Shown here one piece after another: positions 5,652-6,302 of a stretch of DNA of 6,302 bases. The stretch spans positions 1-6,302 of the forward strand of contig JALOMY010000209.1 of assembly GCA_025455225.1 (NCBI GenBank). Reading direction: 5' to 3'. The notes beneath the pieces are model-generated. The model was not told the origin of the DNA. It saw only the letters and a program-made list of their open reading frames with translations, and did not search any database. Made by a program: the position numbers and the translations under genes. Each line of letters begins with the position of its first letter. The first letter of the stretch is position 1. Origin of the DNA: Cyclobacteriaceae bacterium. Its GTDB lineage: Bacteria > Bacteroidota > Bacteroidia > Cytophagales > Cyclobacteriaceae.

Positions 5652-6302
5652 ATGTTTTTTACTGTTCTGTTATTGTTGGCCGGCTTTGCCATTCTGATTA
5701 AAGGCGCTGACTTCCTGGTAAACGGGGCCTCGTCAGCTGCCAAAAAATATGGCATATCCAATCTTGCCATAGGTCTTACCGTAGTAGCATTCGGTACTTC
5801 AACGCCTGAATTTATTGTGAGCTTACTAGCAGCTCTTAACGGACAAAATGATGCCTCTTTCGGTAATATAGTGGGAAGTAACAATTTTAATTTACTTTTT
5901 ATCCTGGGTATTGCCGGTATTATTTATCCGCTGGTAGTTCAACGCAATACGGTGAAATATGAAATTCCCATTTCGTTGCTGGCTGCCGGAATTCTTTTTT
6001 TTCTCGTCAATGATGACCTGGTTGGAACGGGCGATACAAACATGTTAAGCCGATTAGATAGTTTGATTCTCCTGACCTTTTTTATTGGTTTCATGTTCTA
6101 CATTTACCGAACCATGGCAAGTTCTGGTGAAGCGGAGAATGAGAATTCAATCAAGATCTACAGTATGCCGGTTTCAATAGGGTTAATCGTTCTTGGATTA
6201 GCTATGCTGGTTGGCGGAGGAAAGCTGGTGGTTGATAATGCACTTGAGATTGCCCACTATTATCAATTAAGTGAGAAGTTAATCGGATTGACCATTTTGG
6301 CT
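5652..6302 (+). CDS. CaCA-family calcium/sodium antiporter (YrbG-like), C-terminus cut by the window edge
   Basis: 217 codons from ATG at 5652 to the window end, with no stop. This is an inner-membrane cation antiporter that exchanges Ca2+ for Na+ or H+ in the best-known members. The first helix is MFFTVLLLLAGFAILIKGAD with the family's KGADFLVNGASSAA motif. The alpha-1 ion-binding repeat spans about residues 40-85: GLTVVAFGTSTPEFIVSLLA, then GNIVGSNNFNLLFILG. E57 in GTSTPE and N76/N79 in GSNNFN are ion-binding candidates. More helices follow near 98-114 and 135-152, a charged cytoplasmic loop (SSGEAENENS, 157-166), then a helix near 172-188. The final residues EKLIGLTILA begin the alpha-2 repeat, which is cut off. 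A full protein of this family is about 310-330 residues. GSNNFN replaces the commoner GSNIFN. The promoter is probably within 5583-5651, where TACCTTCA (5617-5624) is a weak -7 candidate. Confidence 0.92.
   Translation, partial: MFFTVLLLLAGFAILIKGADFLVNGASSAAKKYGISNLAIGLTVVAFGTSTPEFIVSLLAALNGQNDASFGNIVGSNNFNLLFILGIAGIIYPLVVQRNTVKYEIPISLLAAGILFFLVNDDLVGTGDTNMLSRLDSLILLTFFIGFMFYIYRTMASSGEAENENSIKIYSMPVSIGLIVLGLAMLVGGGKLVVDNALEIAHYYQLSEKLIGLTILA

Noticed and set aside
5642..5884. 80-codon minus-strand reading frame
   Set aside because: It is antisense to the start of the CaCA antiporter, whose alpha-1 repeat identifies the real frame.

Overview
The window looks like chromosomal DNA from a Bacteroidota bacterium, most likely of the Cytophagales type. 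This rests on four things: two perfect TAnnTTTG (-7) promoter elements, start codons with weak or no Shine-Dalgarno sequence, tRNA genes that do not encode CCA, and protein families typical of that phylum (a BatA-like VWA membrane protein, a cytoplasmic-type GMC oxidoreductase, DUF4956). Genus and species cannot be read from the sequence.

Layout. On the minus strand, 1-209 holds the N-terminus of a membrane protein resembling BatA-type VWA proteins, cut by the window edge. Upstream of it on the same strand (290-1996) is a complete FAD-dependent GMC oxidoreductase with a C-x5-C-x3-C motif and no small subunit beside it. A 226-nt divergent intergenic region follows. Then comes a tight plus-strand three-gene operon (2223-5115): a DUF4956 integral membrane protein, an HlyD-type membrane fusion protein with a long coiled-coil hairpin, and a TolC-like outer-membrane factor. 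The first junction is a 4-nt ATGA overlap and the second a 2-nt gap. Next is a tRNA cluster (5253-5546): tRNA-Ser(GCU), tRNA-Arg(UCU) and tRNA-Pro(UGG). There is a hairpin-plus-T-tract between Ser and Arg and a strong terminator after Pro. The window ends inside a plus-strand CaCA-family Na+/Ca2+ antiporter gene (5652-6302, C-terminus missing).

The most interesting unit is the DUF4956-HlyD-TolC operon. It has the adaptor and outer-membrane duct of a tripartite exporter, but no ABC, RND or MFS pump. The only inner-membrane partner encoded is the DUF4956 protein, which has about four membrane segments and a C-terminal domain that could be ACT-like, a layout reminiscent of MgtC. This may be an uncharacterised trans-envelope system; that reading is inference from gene order.

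The second notable signal is the tRNA-Pro gene. The rest of its cloverleaf is intact, but the 5' strand of the acceptor stem fails to pair at positions 1-3 (three consecutive mismatches), and the stem also has a G-U pair at 7-66. It could be a decaying gene, a sequence error, or a substrate for 5'-end repair.
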